A stretch of 64,000 nucleotides of DNA from Lachnospiraceae bacterium (GTDB lineage: Bacteria; Bacillota; Clostridia; Lachnospirales; Lachnospiraceae). The stretch lies in the NCBI GenBank assembly GCA_024698075.1, contig JAILRP010000093.1, forward strand, positions 1 to 64,000, given 5' to 3'. Every line of letters starts with the position of its first letter. Positions within the stretch are counted from its first letter, which is position 1. The notes under the pieces are model-generated. The model saw only the letters and a program-made list of their open reading frames with translations, did not search any database and was not told where the DNA came from. Of the stretch, positions 44,888-53,793 are shown piece by piece. The translations under genes were made by a program, and so were the position numbers.

Positions 44888-45732
44888 AGGCAGTCCTTAC
44901 GGGTGCGGCAGGCTTTGTCGGCCGGCATTTAAGGCGTGAGCTGGGGTGTGAGCACACTATCATACCGACGGCACGGAGAAAAACCGATGTGGACACGGAA
45001 GTACTTGACCTTACGGACGCAGATTCCGTAAGTGCTTTTATAAGTGCCCACAGGGATGACGGGATAGATGCCATTGTCCATGCGGCTTCGGTGCTCGTAA
45101 ATGCAGACATGACATATGAGAAACAGTTTGCCGCGTTTTCCGACAATGTCCGTATGGCCGACAGCGTCATAACGATCGTCCGGGAGCTGAACATAAAAAC
45201 ACTCGTTAATTTTTCATCAATCGCGGTATACCCGAATGAGGACGGAAAATACGACGAGCATTCGGAAACGAAGATGTCGTCGAACAGCGAGTTTTTCTAT
45301 GGGCTTTCCAAGCTTGTGGCTGAGAACATGTTTGACCATGCCCTTGCAGGGATATGCAGGGTTGTAAACTTCAGAATGGCCCAGATATACGGGGAAGGCA
45401 TGAGAAGTGACAGGATCATCCCCATGATGGCCGAATCCGTAAAACGCGACAATATGATCGAGGTATACGGCGAAGGTGAGAGGACGAGCTGCTTCATACC
45501 GGTAGAGAAGGCATGCACTGCGGTCGGATATGCACTTGTGGACACTTCCCTTTCGGGAACCTATAATGTTGGATATGAGACTCTGAGTTATCTCGAACTT
45601 GCCGAAAGGGTAAAAGAAAAATACGGGAATGATGATACGAAGATCGTGAAGGTAAAGAGAGGATCCCGGGCAAAGTTCATACTTGATACGGATAAATGGG
45701 ACAGCTATCTCAGGGGGCGTTGGGACAAATGA
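44884..45732 (+). CDS. NAD-dependent epimerase/dehydratase
   Basis: A 282-residue extended SDR. Seen: LTGAAGFVGRHL near 5-16, NFSSIAVYP, the YGLSKLVAE catalytic Tyr-x-x-x-Lys, and FRMAQIYGEGM. It is the third such gene of the long operon and overlaps genes on both sides by four bases. Its substrate could be a nucleotide sugar or the free intermediate handled by LegG, whose gene follows. Confidence 0.83.
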   Translation: MKAVLTGAAGFVGRHLRRELGCEHTIIPTARRKTDVDTEVLDLTDADSVSAFISAHRDDGIDAIVHAASVLVNADMTYEKQFAAFSDNVRMADSVITIVRELNIKTLVNFSSIAVYPNEDGKYDEHSETKMSSNSEFFYGLSKLVAENMFDHALAGICRVVNFRMAQIYGEGMRSDRIIPMMAESVKRDNMIEVYGEGERTSCFIPVEKACTAVGYALVDTSLSGTYNVGYETLSYLELAERVKEKYGNDDTKIVKVKRGSRAKFILDTDKWDSYLRGRWDK

Positions 45733-46880
45733 AAACTATCGCGGTTCCTACCGCTACACGAGCCGAATACGGACAGCTCATCCCGCTCATAAAGCGGATC
45801 GCGGCCGATGATGAACTTGACCTTGATCTTATAGTGACGGGCACGCATCTGTCCAATAAGCACGGCCATACCATTGACCTGATAAGGGAAGACGGATTTG
45901 ACATAGCCCATGAGATACCGATACTTGATGATGACAACGGACCTTTGGGCGTTTCCCTTACGATGTCAAATGCCCTGAGGGGTTTTGCAGAGTGCTTTCA
46001 TGAGGACAGGCCTGACCTTGTCGTGATACTCGGCGACAGGACGGAGATGCTTCCCGTTGCGTGCGCGGCGCTTAACGAGAGGATACCTGCAGCACATATA
46101 CACGGCGGAGAGGTTACCGCCGGCGCGGTTGATGAGAGCATAAGACATGCGATCACGAAGATGAGCCATCTTCATTTTGCATCGACCGAAAGGTACAGGC
46201 AGCGCATCATCCAGCTCGGCGAGGCACCGGAGCACGTTTATAATGTCGGGGCTCTCAGCGTTGAAAATATCAGATCCGCCAAGCTGATCGGAGCCGAAGA
46301 GGTACGTTCCGACATAGGGATACCTGCGGGAATGCCTTTTGCGGTCGTGACTTTCCACCCTGTAACGATGGAAGGTGACACGGTAAAAGGCCAGATAGAT
46401 GAGCTCTGCGCTGCGATGAGAGAATATGGCGATATATTTTTCCTGATAACGGGTTCGAACGCCGATGCCGGCGGAGATACGGCAAACACGCTTCTTAGGA
46501 GCTTTGCGGATGACAGCCCCAATGCGATGTTCGTGCAGAATCTCGGCATGAGGAGATATTTAAGCGCAGCGGGCTCTGCGGCATTTCTTATCGGCAACAG
46601 CTCGAGCGGAATACTTGAAGGCCCGGCACTCGGCACCCCGTCGGTCAATATCGGTGACAGACAGAAGGGAAGGATAATGGCCAAGACTGTTGTCAGCTGC
46701 CCGGCCGTGGCGGGAGCCATAAAGGAAGCCATAGGAAAGGCTTTTTCAATGGAGCATATCCCCTCGGACCTGTTCGGGGACGGACATACGTCCGAAAAGA
46801 TCGTAAACATCATAAAACAGAATCTTGCGGACGGAATAACGATGAAAAAAGGATTTTATGACCTGGAGGGAATCAGATGA
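45729..46880 (+). CDS. legG: Hydrolysing NDP-sugar 2-epimerase, LegG/NeuC type
   Basis: A 383-residue GT-B-fold enzyme that removes the nucleotide and inverts C2, giving the free 2,4-diacetamido-trideoxymannose used by LegI. Seen: TATRAEYGQLIPL at the N-terminus, VTGTHLSNKHG, LGDRTEML, IHGGEVTAGAVDESIRHAITK segments, and the GNSSSGILEGPALG donor loop near 300-313. Length fits NeuC and LegG. ATG 45729 overlaps the upstream stop. The GDP-sugar substrate is inferred from PtmE. Confidence 0.87.
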   Translation: MKTIAVPTATRAEYGQLIPLIKRIAADDELDLDLIVTGTHLSNKHGHTIDLIREDGFDIAHEIPILDDDNGPLGVSLTMSNALRGFAECFHEDRPDLVVILGDRTEMLPVACAALNERIPAAHIHGGEVTAGAVDESIRHAITKMSHLHFASTERYRQRIIQLGEAPEHVYNVGALSVENIRSAKLIGAEEVRSDIGIPAGMPFAVVTFHPVTMEGDTVKGQIDELCAAMREYGDIFFLITGSNADAGGDTANTLLRSFADDSPNAMFVQNLGMRRYLSAAGSAAFLIGNSSSGILEGPALGTPSVNIGDRQKGRIMAKTVVSCPAVAGAIKEAIGKAFSMEHIPSDLFGDGHTSEKIVNIIKQNLADGITMKKGFYDLEGIR

Positions 46881-47860
46881 AGGCAGTAGTCATAGGACTC
46901 GGATCCATGGGCCGAAGACGCCTTAGGCTCCTTCGGGGATATGATGAGAGCATCATGCTCATCGGCGTCGACAAGCAGGAGGAGCGACGTCTGCAGGCCG
47001 AGAGCGAGTTTTCGATTAAGACTTTTGAAAGCATAAGCGATGCCTGCGCGCTGTCGCCCGATGTCGCTTTTGTATCGACATCTCCCCTTTCACATTCGGC
47101 TATAATAAAGGAGTGCCTTGAGAGGGGGCTGCATGTATTTACGGAGATAAACCTTACGGACAGCGGGTATGACGAGAACGTAAAGCTCGCAAGGGAAGCC
47201 GGGCGTGTCCTGTTCCTGTCATCCACTCCCATGTACCGTAAGGAAATAGAATATATCAAAAGCCGCGTGAACTCCTGCGGCACAAAAAAAAGCTATATAT
47301 ACCATGTCGGACAGTATCTTCCCGACTGGCATCCGTGGGAGAACTACAAGGATTTCTTTGTGGGAGATAGGAGGACGAACGGATGCAGGGAGATAATGGC
47401 GATCGAATTTCCCTGGCTTTTTGATGTTTTCGGATTTCCGGAAAAAGTGAGCGTTCAGAAGCGTAAGATGACGGAGCTTGCAATAGACTATCCCGATTCA
47501 TATCAGATAATGATAGACCATGGCAATAACATGGGGATCCTGCAGATAGATGTGATGTCGAGAAAAGCCGTCAGGAACTTTGAGTGCATGAGCGAGGATA
47601 TGTACATATCGTGGGACGGAACGCCGGACGGTCTTAAAACATACGACACCGGGAAGAAGGAAGAGATTCCGGTGGCACTGTATGAGAACTATGAAAGCCG
47701 GAGCGAATACAGCGCATCGATCATAGAAGACGCCTACCTGTCGGAGATAACAGAATTCCTTGGTGCAGTCGAGGGAAGGGCCGGGGCACGGCATTCATTT
47801 GAAAAAGATAAAAATATACTGTCGATTATAGATGAAATTGAATCAGACGAGAAAGGATGA
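46877..47860 (+). CDS. Gfo/Idh/MocA oxidoreductase
   Basis: A 327-residue oxidoreductase. Seen: VVIGLGSMGRRRL near 4-16 and a domain 2 with PDWHPWENYKDFFVG. The usual EKP motif is replaced by TEINL near 94-98, so the normal catalytic lysine is missing, and the family His motif is also altered (MAIEFPWLFDVFG). It may be a divergent dehydrogenase or have lost oxidoreductase chemistry. It overlaps LegG and precedes a class III aminotransferase, with which it could form a keto-then-amino step. Confidence 0.78.
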   Translation: MKAVVIGLGSMGRRRLRLLRGYDESIMLIGVDKQEERRLQAESEFSIKTFESISDACALSPDVAFVSTSPLSHSAIIKECLERGLHVFTEINLTDSGYDENVKLAREAGRVLFLSSTPMYRKEIEYIKSRVNSCGTKKSYIYHVGQYLPDWHPWENYKDFFVGDRRTNGCREIMAIEFPWLFDVFGFPEKVSVQKRKMTELAIDYPDSYQIMIDHGNNMGILQIDVMSRKAVRNFECMSEDMYISWDGTPDGLKTYDTGKKEEIPVALYENYESRSEYSASIIEDAYLSEITEFLGAVEGRAGARHSFEKDKNILSIIDEIESDEKG

Positions 47861-47873
47861 GGAGAAAAGAGTT

Positions 47874-49178
47874 ATGACACAGAATGAAATCTACGGAAAA
47901 AAGGCACATGAACTTATCCCTGCGGGAGCACATACATACAGCAGGACGGATGAGACTTTCCCGGGAAATGCACCGAGGGTCATCGACCATACAAAAGGGG
48001 TATATGCGTGGGATGTTGACGGAAATAAGTTTCTTGATTACGGCATGGCCTGCCGTTCGGTAACCGTAGGCTACGGGTTCGAGCGGATATCGGATGCGGC
48101 CATCGAGCAGATAAGGCGAGGGAATACCGCCACAAAGGCTTCGAAGGTCGAGGTTGATGCAGCAGAGCGGCTCGTAAACCTGATCCCGTGGATAGACATG
48201 GTCAAGTTTGCCAAAAACGGATCTACCGTGACCACTGCGGCCACAAAGCTCGCAAGGGCATATACGGGAAGAAAATATATAGCGAGGTGCCTTGAGCATT
48301 CATTCTTCTCATATGACGACTGGTTCATAGGCGACACCGTGATGAACTGCGGCATTCCGCAGGAGATCAGGGATCTTACGCTTGATTTTCACTACAACGA
48401 CATTGATTCCGTAAAGAAGCTTTTTGAGGAAAAGAAGGGCGAGATAGCCTGCCTCATAATGGAGCCTTCGGAATCGGAGGAGCCGACCGATAATTTCCTT
48501 CAGGAAGTTGGAAAGCTCTGCAAGGAATACGGAGTCGTATATATACTTGACGAGATGATAACGGGATTCCGCTGGGACCTTCAGGGAGCATGCAAATACT
48601 ATGGAGTCGAGCCCGATCTTGTAACTTACGGAAAAGGCATGGCCAACGGATTTTCTGTTACGGCGCTCGGAGGAAAGAGGGAGATCATGGATCTCGGCGG
48701 GCTGACACCCGGCAAGGAAAGGGTGTTCCTCATCTCCACGACACATGGAGCTGAAATGAGCGGACTCGGGGCATTCCTTGAGACCATGAACGTTTATGAG
48801 GAGCTTAAGGTAACCGACCAGATATGGAAGATGGGAAAGAAGCTCTGCGGAGGCATAGCCGAGATAGCAAAGGAATTCGGACTGTCTGACTATATATACA
48901 CGACCGGTGCCGAGTGCTCACCGAACCTCGTCATCTGCGGCAAGGATAAGAAGCCGTCGATGGAATACAGGACAGTGTTCCTTGAGGAGCTTCTCAATAA
49001 GGGAGTCCTCATGCCCTGCATAGCCATAGCTTATGAGCATAAGGATGAGGAGATAGATTACACGCTCGATGCCGTAAGGTCGGCCGCAAAAGTCATGACG
49101 GATGCATTAAACGGAAATGCCGGTGACTTCATTCATCACGGCAACGTCATAAAGCCCGTATTCAGAAAATACAACTGA
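47874..49178 (+). CDS. Class III aminotransferase (glutamate-1-semialdehyde aminomutase-like)
   Basis: A 434-residue PLP enzyme. Seen: ARCLEHSFFSYDDW near 137-150, ILDEMITGFR at 224-233 for PLP binding, and lysine K254 in TYGKGMANGF. The location between a Gfo/Idh enzyme and LegF, with no haem genes, argues against a GSA-aminomutase role and for amination of a sugar or an acyl precursor. ATG 47874 has AGGAG nine bases upstream. Confidence 0.87.
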   Translation: MTQNEIYGKKAHELIPAGAHTYSRTDETFPGNAPRVIDHTKGVYAWDVDGNKFLDYGMACRSVTVGYGFERISDAAIEQIRRGNTATKASKVEVDAAERLVNLIPWIDMVKFAKNGSTVTTAATKLARAYTGRKYIARCLEHSFFSYDDWFIGDTVMNCGIPQEIRDLTLDFHYNDIDSVKKLFEEKKGEIACLIMEPSESEEPTDNFLQEVGKLCKEYGVVYILDEMITGFRWDLQGACKYYGVEPDLVTYGKGMANGFSVTALGGKREIMDLGGLTPGKERVFLISTTHGAEMSGLGAFLETMNVYEELKVTDQIWKMGKKLCGGIAEIAKEFGLSDYIYTTGAECSPNLVICGKDKKPSMEYRTVFLEELLNKGVLMPCIAIAYEHKDEEIDYTLDAVRSAAKVMTDALNGNAGDFIHHGNVIKPVFRKYN

Positions 49179-49192
49179 TAAGGGACGGACAT

Positions 49193-49915
49193 ATGAGAGT
49201 TCTGTTTATAATAACGGCAAGGGGCGGCTCTAAGGGAGTTCCCGGGAAAAACATCATACAGCTTGGCGGGCTTCCTCTTATCGCATATAAGATAATATCT
49301 GCAAAAAAATGCAGGTATGAACACCGGCTCATCGTTTCGACGGATGATGAGAAGATCGCAGATGTTGCGAGAGAGTACGGAGCGGAGGTTCCGTTCATGA
49401 GGCCGGCGTATCTTGCGACGGATACAGCAGGCAGCATGGATGTTGTTGCCCACGCGATGGAATGGGTCGAGGCAAACGATGACAGCAGATATGACGTTGT
49501 ATGCCTTCTCGAGCCGTCATCACCGTTCCTTACGCCAACGGATCTTAATGATGCGCTTGCCCTCATGGAAGACGGGAAGGCCGACACGATGCTCGGGATG
49601 AAGGAAGTCGAGGTCAGCCGCAGGTTCATACATACCCTTGACGAAAAAGGCGGACTGTCTCTTTTCTATGATGAGATAAAGAACATGACCGCTACAAGGC
49701 GGCAGGACCAGAAGCCCGAGTATACGATGAACGGATGCATTTATGCCGCGAAGTATGATTATCTGAAAAAGAACCGCCTGTTCCATTCGGTCAACTCGGT
49801 GCCTTATATAATGCCCGCTGAAAGATCGATAGAGATAGACAGCATGTTCGATCTTGAGATGGCAAGGTTCATCGTCGAAAAAGGTCTTATCGACGTTGGT
49901 GAATGGAAGGCATAG
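49193..49915 (+). CDS. legF: CMP-legionaminate synthetase (NeuA family)
   Basis: A 240-residue cytidylyltransferase that activates the nonulosonic acid as a CMP-sugar. Seen: FIITARGGSKGVPGKN near 5-20, LIVSTDDEKIADVA, LLEPSSPFLTP, and the late SIEIDSMFDLEMA. This is a full match to the NeuA/LegF/PseF signature. Position beside LegI, LegG, LegB and LegC supports LegF over NeuA. It is one of three NeuA-like genes in the operon. Confidence 0.86.
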   Translation: MRVLFIITARGGSKGVPGKNIIQLGGLPLIAYKIISAKKCRYEHRLIVSTDDEKIADVAREYGAEVPFMRPAYLATDTAGSMDVVAHAMEWVEANDDSRYDVVCLLEPSSPFLTPTDLNDALALMEDGKADTMLGMKEVEVSRRFIHTLDEKGGLSLFYDEIKNMTATRRQDQKPEYTMNGCIYAAKYDYLKKNRLFHSVNSVPYIMPAERSIEIDSMFDLEMARFIVEKGLIDVGEWKA

Positions 49916-49934
49916 CAGGACTTCGGAGGATGTA

Positions 49935-50702
49935 ATGAAGATAGCATTGGCCCAGACAACCATAGTATGGGAAGAGCGCGATAAGAATATCGAAAACGCC
50001 GAAAGGCTCATCGAAGCCAATAAGGAAGCCGGCTGGTTCTTCTTTCCGGAGATGAGCTTTACCGGATTTTCCATGAACACCGCACTAACTGCTGAAGATG
50101 ACAGAAAAACCGTGGGGATCATGAGCGGCATCGCCAGATCACATGGCGTCGGGATAGGATTCGGATGGGTAAGGTCTGCAGGCCCTATGGCCGAAAATGT
50201 CTATACGATCGTCGGACCTGACGGAAGCGTCGTATCCGAATACGCGAAGATACATCCCTTTTCATTTTCCGGTGAGGACAGGAAGTTCTGCGGCGGTGAT
50301 AAAATATCGGTATTTGAACTTGAGGGCATACCGTTCTCATCGTTCATCTGCTATGACTTAAGGTTCCCGGAGCTTTTCAGGGAAGTGGCAAAGTCTGTGC
50401 ATGCCGTTGTAGTTCCGGCGTGCTGGCCGGCAAAGCGGAGTGAGCACTGGAAGACGCTCATTCGGGCAAGGGCCATAGAGGATCAGGTATATATATTAGG
50501 GGTCAACTGCTGCGGCGACATAGGCGGACTGTATTATTCCGGAGATTCCTGTGTCATAGATCCGAACGGCGAGATAAAAGCATCGCTTTCCGATAAGGAA
50601 GGTGCTGTCATATATGAACTTACAGATGATGCGGATTCCTTCAGGCGAAGGTTTCCGGTCCTTGACGACATTAAGGATGATTACGGCAGATTTCTGGGGT
50701 GA
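49935..50702 (+). CDS. Carbon-nitrogen hydrolase (nitrilase superfamily)
   Basis: A 255-residue amidase-like enzyme with the complete Glu-Lys-Cys triad: E39 in FFPEMSF, K105 in YAKIHPF and C139 in FICYDLRFPE. The features match the omega-amidase and deaminated-glutathione amidase branch. GGAGG precedes ATG 49935. In this operon it may hydrolyse an amide on a sugar side group or supply ammonia. It is not part of the known legionaminic acid route. Confidence 0.87.
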   Translation: MKIALAQTTIVWEERDKNIENAERLIEANKEAGWFFFPEMSFTGFSMNTALTAEDDRKTVGIMSGIARSHGVGIGFGWVRSAGPMAENVYTIVGPDGSVVSEYAKIHPFSFSGEDRKFCGGDKISVFELEGIPFSSFICYDLRFPELFREVAKSVHAVVVPACWPAKRSEHWKTLIRARAIEDQVYILGVNCCGDIGGLYYSGDSCVIDPNGEIKASLSDKEGAVIYELTDDADSFRRRFPVLDDIKDDYGRFLG

Positions 50703-50705
50703 CTC

Positions 50706-51374
50706 ATGACCGGATGGATGGATAAGCTGCAGCAGGTTCTGCGGCACCAGCTGAATACTTTTTTCATGGAAGGCGCTGATGAAGGCATTACGGACGGCCT
50801 GGTCGCTGAAGCGGCAGAAGCTGCGGGACGGTGCGTCGACGCATACAGCCTAGGTGAGGCAAAAGACAGCAAGGATACGCCAATCCGCCCGTTCCATTCG
50901 CTCGAATACTGCGTGTTCCTGTACTGGATGAGCCGCATGGCATACCTTGAGGGAAAAAGTGAACTTGCGTCATACGTGTATTATCTGAACAAGTCACTGA
51001 ACTGCGTGGAGCTTTTTTATGAAGTTGAGCTTCCTCCGACATGGTACTGCGAGCATCCCCTCGGGAGCGTGATGGGAAAGGCAGAGTACGGAGACTGCTT
51101 CTTCTTCTATCAGGGCTGCACCGTCGGAGGGAACATAAAGAAGGACGGCAGCAGCATATATCCCGTGATCGGAAGCCACGTCAAGATGATGTCGAATTCA
51201 AAGGTGCTTGGGGATTCCCACATAGGAAACAATGTCATCATCTCGGCCAATACGTATATAAAGGACCAGGATGTTCCCGATGACGTCATAGTGTTCGGGC
51301 AGTCACCCGACCTTAAGTTTGCCGCCAACCATTACAGGGAAAACAGTACGACCGATAATATACTTACCAGATAA
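50706..51374 (+). CDS. Serine acetyltransferase-like hexapeptide acetyltransferase
   Basis: A 222-residue protein with an N-terminal helical region and a C-terminal left-handed beta-helix. Seen: FYQGCTVGGNIKKDGSSIYPVIG split around residues 137-158 and KVLGDSHIGNNVIISANTYI segments, resembling CysE. Its position directly before LegB and LegC makes it a candidate for the 4-N-acetylation step (LegH), although LegH homologues are usually PglD-like. Cysteine synthesis is less likely because no CysK is nearby. Confidence 0.72.
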   Translation: MTGWMDKLQQVLRHQLNTFFMEGADEGITDGLVAEAAEAAGRCVDAYSLGEAKDSKDTPIRPFHSLEYCVFLYWMSRMAYLEGKSELASYVYYLNKSLNCVELFYEVELPPTWYCEHPLGSVMGKAEYGDCFFFYQGCTVGGNIKKDGSSIYPVIGSHVKMMSNSKVLGDSHIGNNVIISANTYIKDQDVPDDVIVFGQSPDLKFAANHYRENSTTDNILTR

Positions 51375-51383
51375 GGGCTTATC

Positions 51384-52610
51384 ATGTTTGATATAAACGG
51401 ATTCATAAATGAATATGTAATAAAGCGAAGCCGCAGCATGTTTGCGGATGATGTCGAAAATAACCGTGAAGGGCTGGCCGCTGCGATATCGGGAAAGAGC
51501 GTCCTTGTTATCGGCGGTGCAGGCTCTATAGGATCGTCATTCATACGCGCCATCCTGCCCTATGATCCTTCCGAGCTTGTTGTCGTCGATACGAACGAGA
51601 ATGCGCTGACGGAGCTTACAAGGTCGCTGCGCTCGGACGAGCGGCTTGCAGGACATATACCGGCTGTGTATCTTCCGTATCCGATGGACTATTCGTCGGT
51701 GACTTTCAGAAGGATGTTCCGTGCCCATAAAAGAGGCGGCGGGCGCGGATTTGACATAGCCGCGAATTTCTCGGCACACAAGCATGTGCGTTCTGAGAAG
51801 GATATATTCAGCATTGAAGCGCTGCTCCGCAATAACGTGATAAATGCCGGACAGCTCTTAGAGCTTTTTTCGGAGTACCCGCCCGAGCTATACTTCTGTG
51901 TTTCGACGGACAAAGCCGCCAATCCGGTAAACATCATGGGCGCGAGCAAGAGGATCATGGAGGACCTGATCTTTTCATATTCCGATTCGTTCCCCGTAAA
52001 GACCGCAAGGTTTGCAAACGTTGCGTTCAGCAACGGCTCCCTCCCCGCGGGATTTCTCGACAGGATAAACTTAAAGCAGCCGCTTTCGGCGCCGTCCGAT
52101 GTTAAGCGGTATTTTGTAAGCCCGGAGGAATCGGGCCAGATATGTATGCTGTCCGCGATGCTCGGGGATAACCGCAACATATTTTTCCCGAAGCTTTCGG
52201 AAGCTTCTATGACATCTTTTGACAGAATAGCCGTGGACCTTCTCCATGCCATGGGATATGAGCCGCAGCTCTGCCAGAGTGATGAAGAGGCGATAAGGAT
52301 GGCATCCGAATGGAAACCCGGAAAGCCTTATCCGGTCCACTTTGCCCCTTCAGATACGAGCGGGGAAAAATCATTTGAAGAGTTTTATGTTGAAGGAGAG
52401 GCCGTGGATCTTGACAGATTTGAAAGCCTCGGCGTGATCACCGGCAAGAGCAGGCCGGAAAGGGATGCGGTAATTAAGCTTACGGACAGGCTTTGTAAGG
52501 CGTTTGATTCCGAAAGGTGCACGAAGGCCGACATAGTTGATATTATCGGGCAGTACCTGCCGAACTTTGAACATATAGAGACAGGCAGGGGCCTGGATGG
52601 GAAAATGTGA
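51384..52610 (+). CDS. legB: NDP-N-acetylglucosamine 4,6-dehydratase, LegB/CapD type
   Basis: A 408-residue soluble dehydratase of the CapD/WbpM family, expected to act on GDP-GlcNAc in the legionaminic acid route. Seen: VIGGAGSIGSSFIRAI near 40-55, VDTNENAL, NFSAHKHVRSEKD, STDKAANPVNIMGASKR with Met in the usual Tyr position as in WbpM and PglF, and FANVAFSNGSLP. No membrane helices are present, unlike PglF. It is four bases from the aminotransferase that uses its keto product. Confidence 0.85.
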   Translation: MFDINGFINEYVIKRSRSMFADDVENNREGLAAAISGKSVLVIGGAGSIGSSFIRAILPYDPSELVVVDTNENALTELTRSLRSDERLAGHIPAVYLPYPMDYSSVTFRRMFRAHKRGGGRGFDIAANFSAHKHVRSEKDIFSIEALLRNNVINAGQLLELFSEYPPELYFCVSTDKAANPVNIMGASKRIMEDLIFSYSDSFPVKTARFANVAFSNGSLPAGFLDRINLKQPLSAPSDVKRYFVSPEESGQICMLSAMLGDNRNIFFPKLSEASMTSFDRIAVDLLHAMGYEPQLCQSDEEAIRMASEWKPGKPYPVHFAPSDTSGEKSFEEFYVEGEAVDLDRFESLGVITGKSRPERDAVIKLTDRLCKAFDSERCTKADIVDIIGQYLPNFEHIETGRGLDGKM

Positions 52611-52613
52611 CAG

Positions 52614-53759
52614 ATGATACCATTATCGGTGCCCAACTTGACGGGCAATGAAAAAAAGTATTTAATTGACTGCATAGATTCGACGTTTGTGTCCTCTGTC
52701 GGAGAATACGTGAACCGTTTTGAGAGCATGACGGCCGAAGCGACGGGAAGCAGATATGCTGTCGCCACAAGCTCCGGGACGACCGGGATCCATGCCGCGC
52801 TTACCGCGGCAGGGGTGACATATGGCGACCTTGTCGTGATCCCGACGTTCACGTTCATTGCGAGCGCCAATTCGGTCAAACACTGCGGCGCCGATCCGTA
52901 CCTTATGGATATTTCCGCAGACAGCTGGTGTCTGTCGCCTGAGGCGGTGAGGGATAATCTGGCGAAGAAGTGCAGACGTGAGAACGGAATGCTCGTACAC
53001 GCCGAAACAGGGCGGCGGATCGCGGCGCTCATGCCGGTATATACCCTCGGGAACATACCCGATATGGAAGCTTTCCGTGAAATAGCGGATGAATACACAC
53101 TTCCGCTCATAGTGGATGCCGCATGCGCGGCGGGAGCCACATATAAGGGAGGAAACATCGGACCTTTAGCCGATGTCAGCATACTCAGCTTTAACGGGAA
53201 CAAGACCATAACCTGCGGAGGCGGGGGAGCTGCGGTCGGAAATGACGAGAAACTCCTCGGCCACATAAGGCACCTTACAACAACGGCGCGCGTTTGGCCT
53301 GATTATGATTTTGACGAAGCCGGATTCAATTACCGCATGACCAATATCCAGGCAGCGGTGGGATGTGCGCAGATGGAAAACCTCGGGCCGTTCGTAAAGA
53401 CGAAGAGGCGCATCCGCACGTATTATGAAGAGAGGCTTAGCGCCCTTAAAGAAGTGGGCATATCCTTCTTCCCGACGACCCCCGGCAGCAGCTGCTGGTT
53501 CAGCGGCATCGTCCTTCCAGAGGGAACGGATTTTTCCTATACGAAGAAGCTTTGCGCGGATCTTAAGGATAAAGGCATAGAGGCCAAAACATTCTGGAAG
53601 CCCGTGCATCTGCAAAAGCCTTATGCCGGTGCACCCTGTGAGGATGTAAGAACTGCCGAGGGCCTGTGGCAGAGACTTATAGCGCTTCCGTGCAGCACGG
53701 GGATAAGCGATGAGGAGCTTGAGACTGTTTCACGGACGGTTACGGCGCTGCTTGCCTGA
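52614..53759 (+). CDS. legC: LegC-type aminotransferase
   Basis: A 381-residue DegT-family aminotransferase placing an amino group at C4 of the LegB product. Seen: ATSSGTTGIHAAL near 51-63, LIVDAACAAGA with D168, and lysine K197 in SFNGNKTITCGGGG. The SFNGNKTITTGGGG-like form is characteristic of LegC proteins and differs from the SFHPVK form of PseC at 59573. PLP-dependent with glutamate as donor in known homologues. Confidence 0.87.
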   Translation: MIPLSVPNLTGNEKKYLIDCIDSTFVSSVGEYVNRFESMTAEATGSRYAVATSSGTTGIHAALTAAGVTYGDLVVIPTFTFIASANSVKHCGADPYLMDISADSWCLSPEAVRDNLAKKCRRENGMLVHAETGRRIAALMPVYTLGNIPDMEAFREIADEYTLPLIVDAACAAGATYKGGNIGPLADVSILSFNGNKTITCGGGGAAVGNDEKLLGHIRHLTTTARVWPDYDFDEAGFNYRMTNIQAAVGCAQMENLGPFVKTKRRIRTYYEERLSALKEVGISFFPTTPGSSCWFSGIVLPEGTDFSYTKKLCADLKDKGIEAKTFWKPVHLQKPYAGAPCEDVRTAEGLWQRLIALPCSTGISDEELETVSRTVTALLA

Positions 53760-53793
53760 GCCTGCCTGAGAGCAGAAAGATTTAAACTGATAT

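Noticed and set aside
47874..49178. Glutamate-1-semialdehyde aminomutase of haem synthesis
   Set aside because: No haem genes are nearby, and the gene is embedded among leg genes after a Gfo/Idh gene.
52385..53266. A 293-codon minus-strand open frame opposite legB and legC
   Set aside because: Ser- and Pro-rich composition typical of an antisense shadow; LegB and LegC motifs on the plus strand explain the sequence.
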